Source of the DNA: an uncultured bacterium
GTDB taxonomy: Bacteria > Methylomirabilota > Methylomirabilia > Rokubacteriales > CSP1-6
Direction: 5' to 3'
NCBI GenBank assembly: GCA_946479205.1
Contig: CAMLFJ010000266.1
Coordinates: forward strand, 1 to 5,333
DNA length: 5,333 nt
In this document: piece by piece, positions 4,978 to 5,333 of the stretch
Position numbering within the stretch: the first letter of the stretch is position 1
Layout: each line of letters starts with the position of its first letter
Translations under genes and position numbers: made by a program
The notes under the pieces: generated by a model
Seen by the model: only the letters and a program-made list of their open reading frames with translations
The model's database searches: none
What the model was told of the DNA's origin: nothing

Positions 4978-5333
4978 CTAGAGCCGGCCGTCCTGCTCCA
5001 CCCGCTTCCAGTAGGTGTCCTTGTTGAGGATCTTGTCGCCGCGGAACTCGTAGATGTCGCAGCCCTGGTAGTTCAGACGCTCGCCGTCCGATCCGGTTCC
5101 GATGACCATCCACACCGAGACCGCGCGATTGCCGGTCACGAAGTGGTCGATGTGGTTCCAGCGCATGTCGCGGATGACCTTGAAGCGGTCGGCAAGGACC
5201 TTTCCGATCGCCGCCTTGCCGTGGACGCGGCGGCCGCACGGCTCGGGGCCGCGGGCCATCAGGAAGGTCGCGTCGTCGGCGAAGAAGCTCAGGATCCGGT
5301 CCACGTCGCGGCTGTTGAAGGCGGCGTTGATCT
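4978..5333 (-). CDS. SnoaL / NTF2-like polyketide cyclase-fold protein, N-terminus outside window
   Basis: The frame is open to the right edge; about 117 residues are visible, beginning INAAFNSRDVDRILSFFADDATF, a typical SnoaL/NTF2-like opening (helix, 'NxxDxDxxLSFFADDAxF'). Next come the GRRVHGKAAIGKVLADRF helix, the strands MRWNHIDHFVTGNRAVSVWMVIGTG and LNYQGCDIYEFRGDKILNKDTYWKR, and the end at TAG 4978. The cone-shaped alpha+beta barrel encloses a small hydrophobic pocket; members include cyclases, isomerases and many uncharacterised proteins, so no substrate is proposed. The final part (CDIYEFRGDKIxxKDTYWK) is the characteristic last two strands of the family. A GTG at 5304 is internal, since the family N-terminus continues upstream of it. 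It is the first visible gene of a minus-strand pair with the 112-aa protein. Confidence 0.88.
   Translation of the reverse strand, partial: INAAFNSRDVDRILSFFADDATFLMARGPEPCGRRVHGKAAIGKVLADRFKVIRDMRWNHIDHFVTGNRAVSVWMVIGTGSDGERLNYQGCDIYEFRGDKILNKDTYWKRVEQDGRL

Noticed and set aside
4301..5239. 312-codon minus-strand frame across the DUF983, small-protein and SnoaL region
   Set aside because: Arg/Pro-rich, crosses three better-supported genes in another frame and has no domain.
5302..5304. GTG as start of the SnoaL-like protein
   Set aside because: The open frame and family-typical INAAFNSRD sequence continue upstream to the window edge, so the start lies outside.

Overview
The window comes from a strongly GC-rich bacterium with tightly packed genes. 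Third codon positions are almost all G or C, and long spurious open frames lie opposite real genes. The mix of gene families (PAL/NHL-type propeller, YbfB/YjiJ transporter, DUF983, SnoaL-like protein, FMN split-barrel protein) fits a soil or sediment lineage such as Rokubacteria, Methylomirabilota or a high-GC proteobacterium. That placement is a guess from style; no marker gene is present.

Left half (1-2620), minus strand: a compact three-gene run reads right to left. It starts with a GpdQ-like binuclear metallophosphoesterase (2620-1766), continues 19 bases later with a 12-helix YbfB/YjiJ-type MFS transporter (1746-562), and 13 bases later with an alpha/beta hydrolase (548 to beyond base 1). 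The short gaps imply one transcript. The first gap is almost exactly filled by a perfect 7-bp hairpin that abuts the transporter start codon. The hydrolase has glycine where the catalytic serine should be.

Centre (2621-2728): a 108-base divergent promoter region. On the plus strand a good sigma70-type promoter and a textbook Shine-Dalgarno serve the propeller gene. On the minus strand a TATGAT box sits so close to the phosphoesterase ATG that a leaderless mRNA is predicted.

Right half (2729-5333): plus-strand genes encode a 327-aa NHL propeller resembling peptidyl-hydroxyglycine amidating lyase (PAL), then, after a strong GC-rich hairpin, a PNPOx-like split-barrel protein whose stop overlaps the start of a DUF983 zinc-ribbon membrane protein (TGATG). 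Converging on these from the right are a SnoaL/NTF2-like protein (cut by the window edge) and a small conserved-looking 112-aa protein whose 3' end overlaps the DUF983 gene by 85 bases.

No RNA gene, CRISPR array, transposon or phage signature was seen. There is no clear new multi-gene system. The most notable points are the serine-less hydrolase, the conserved PAL active-site set in a protein without a secretion signal, the start-codon hairpin and the probable leaderless start.
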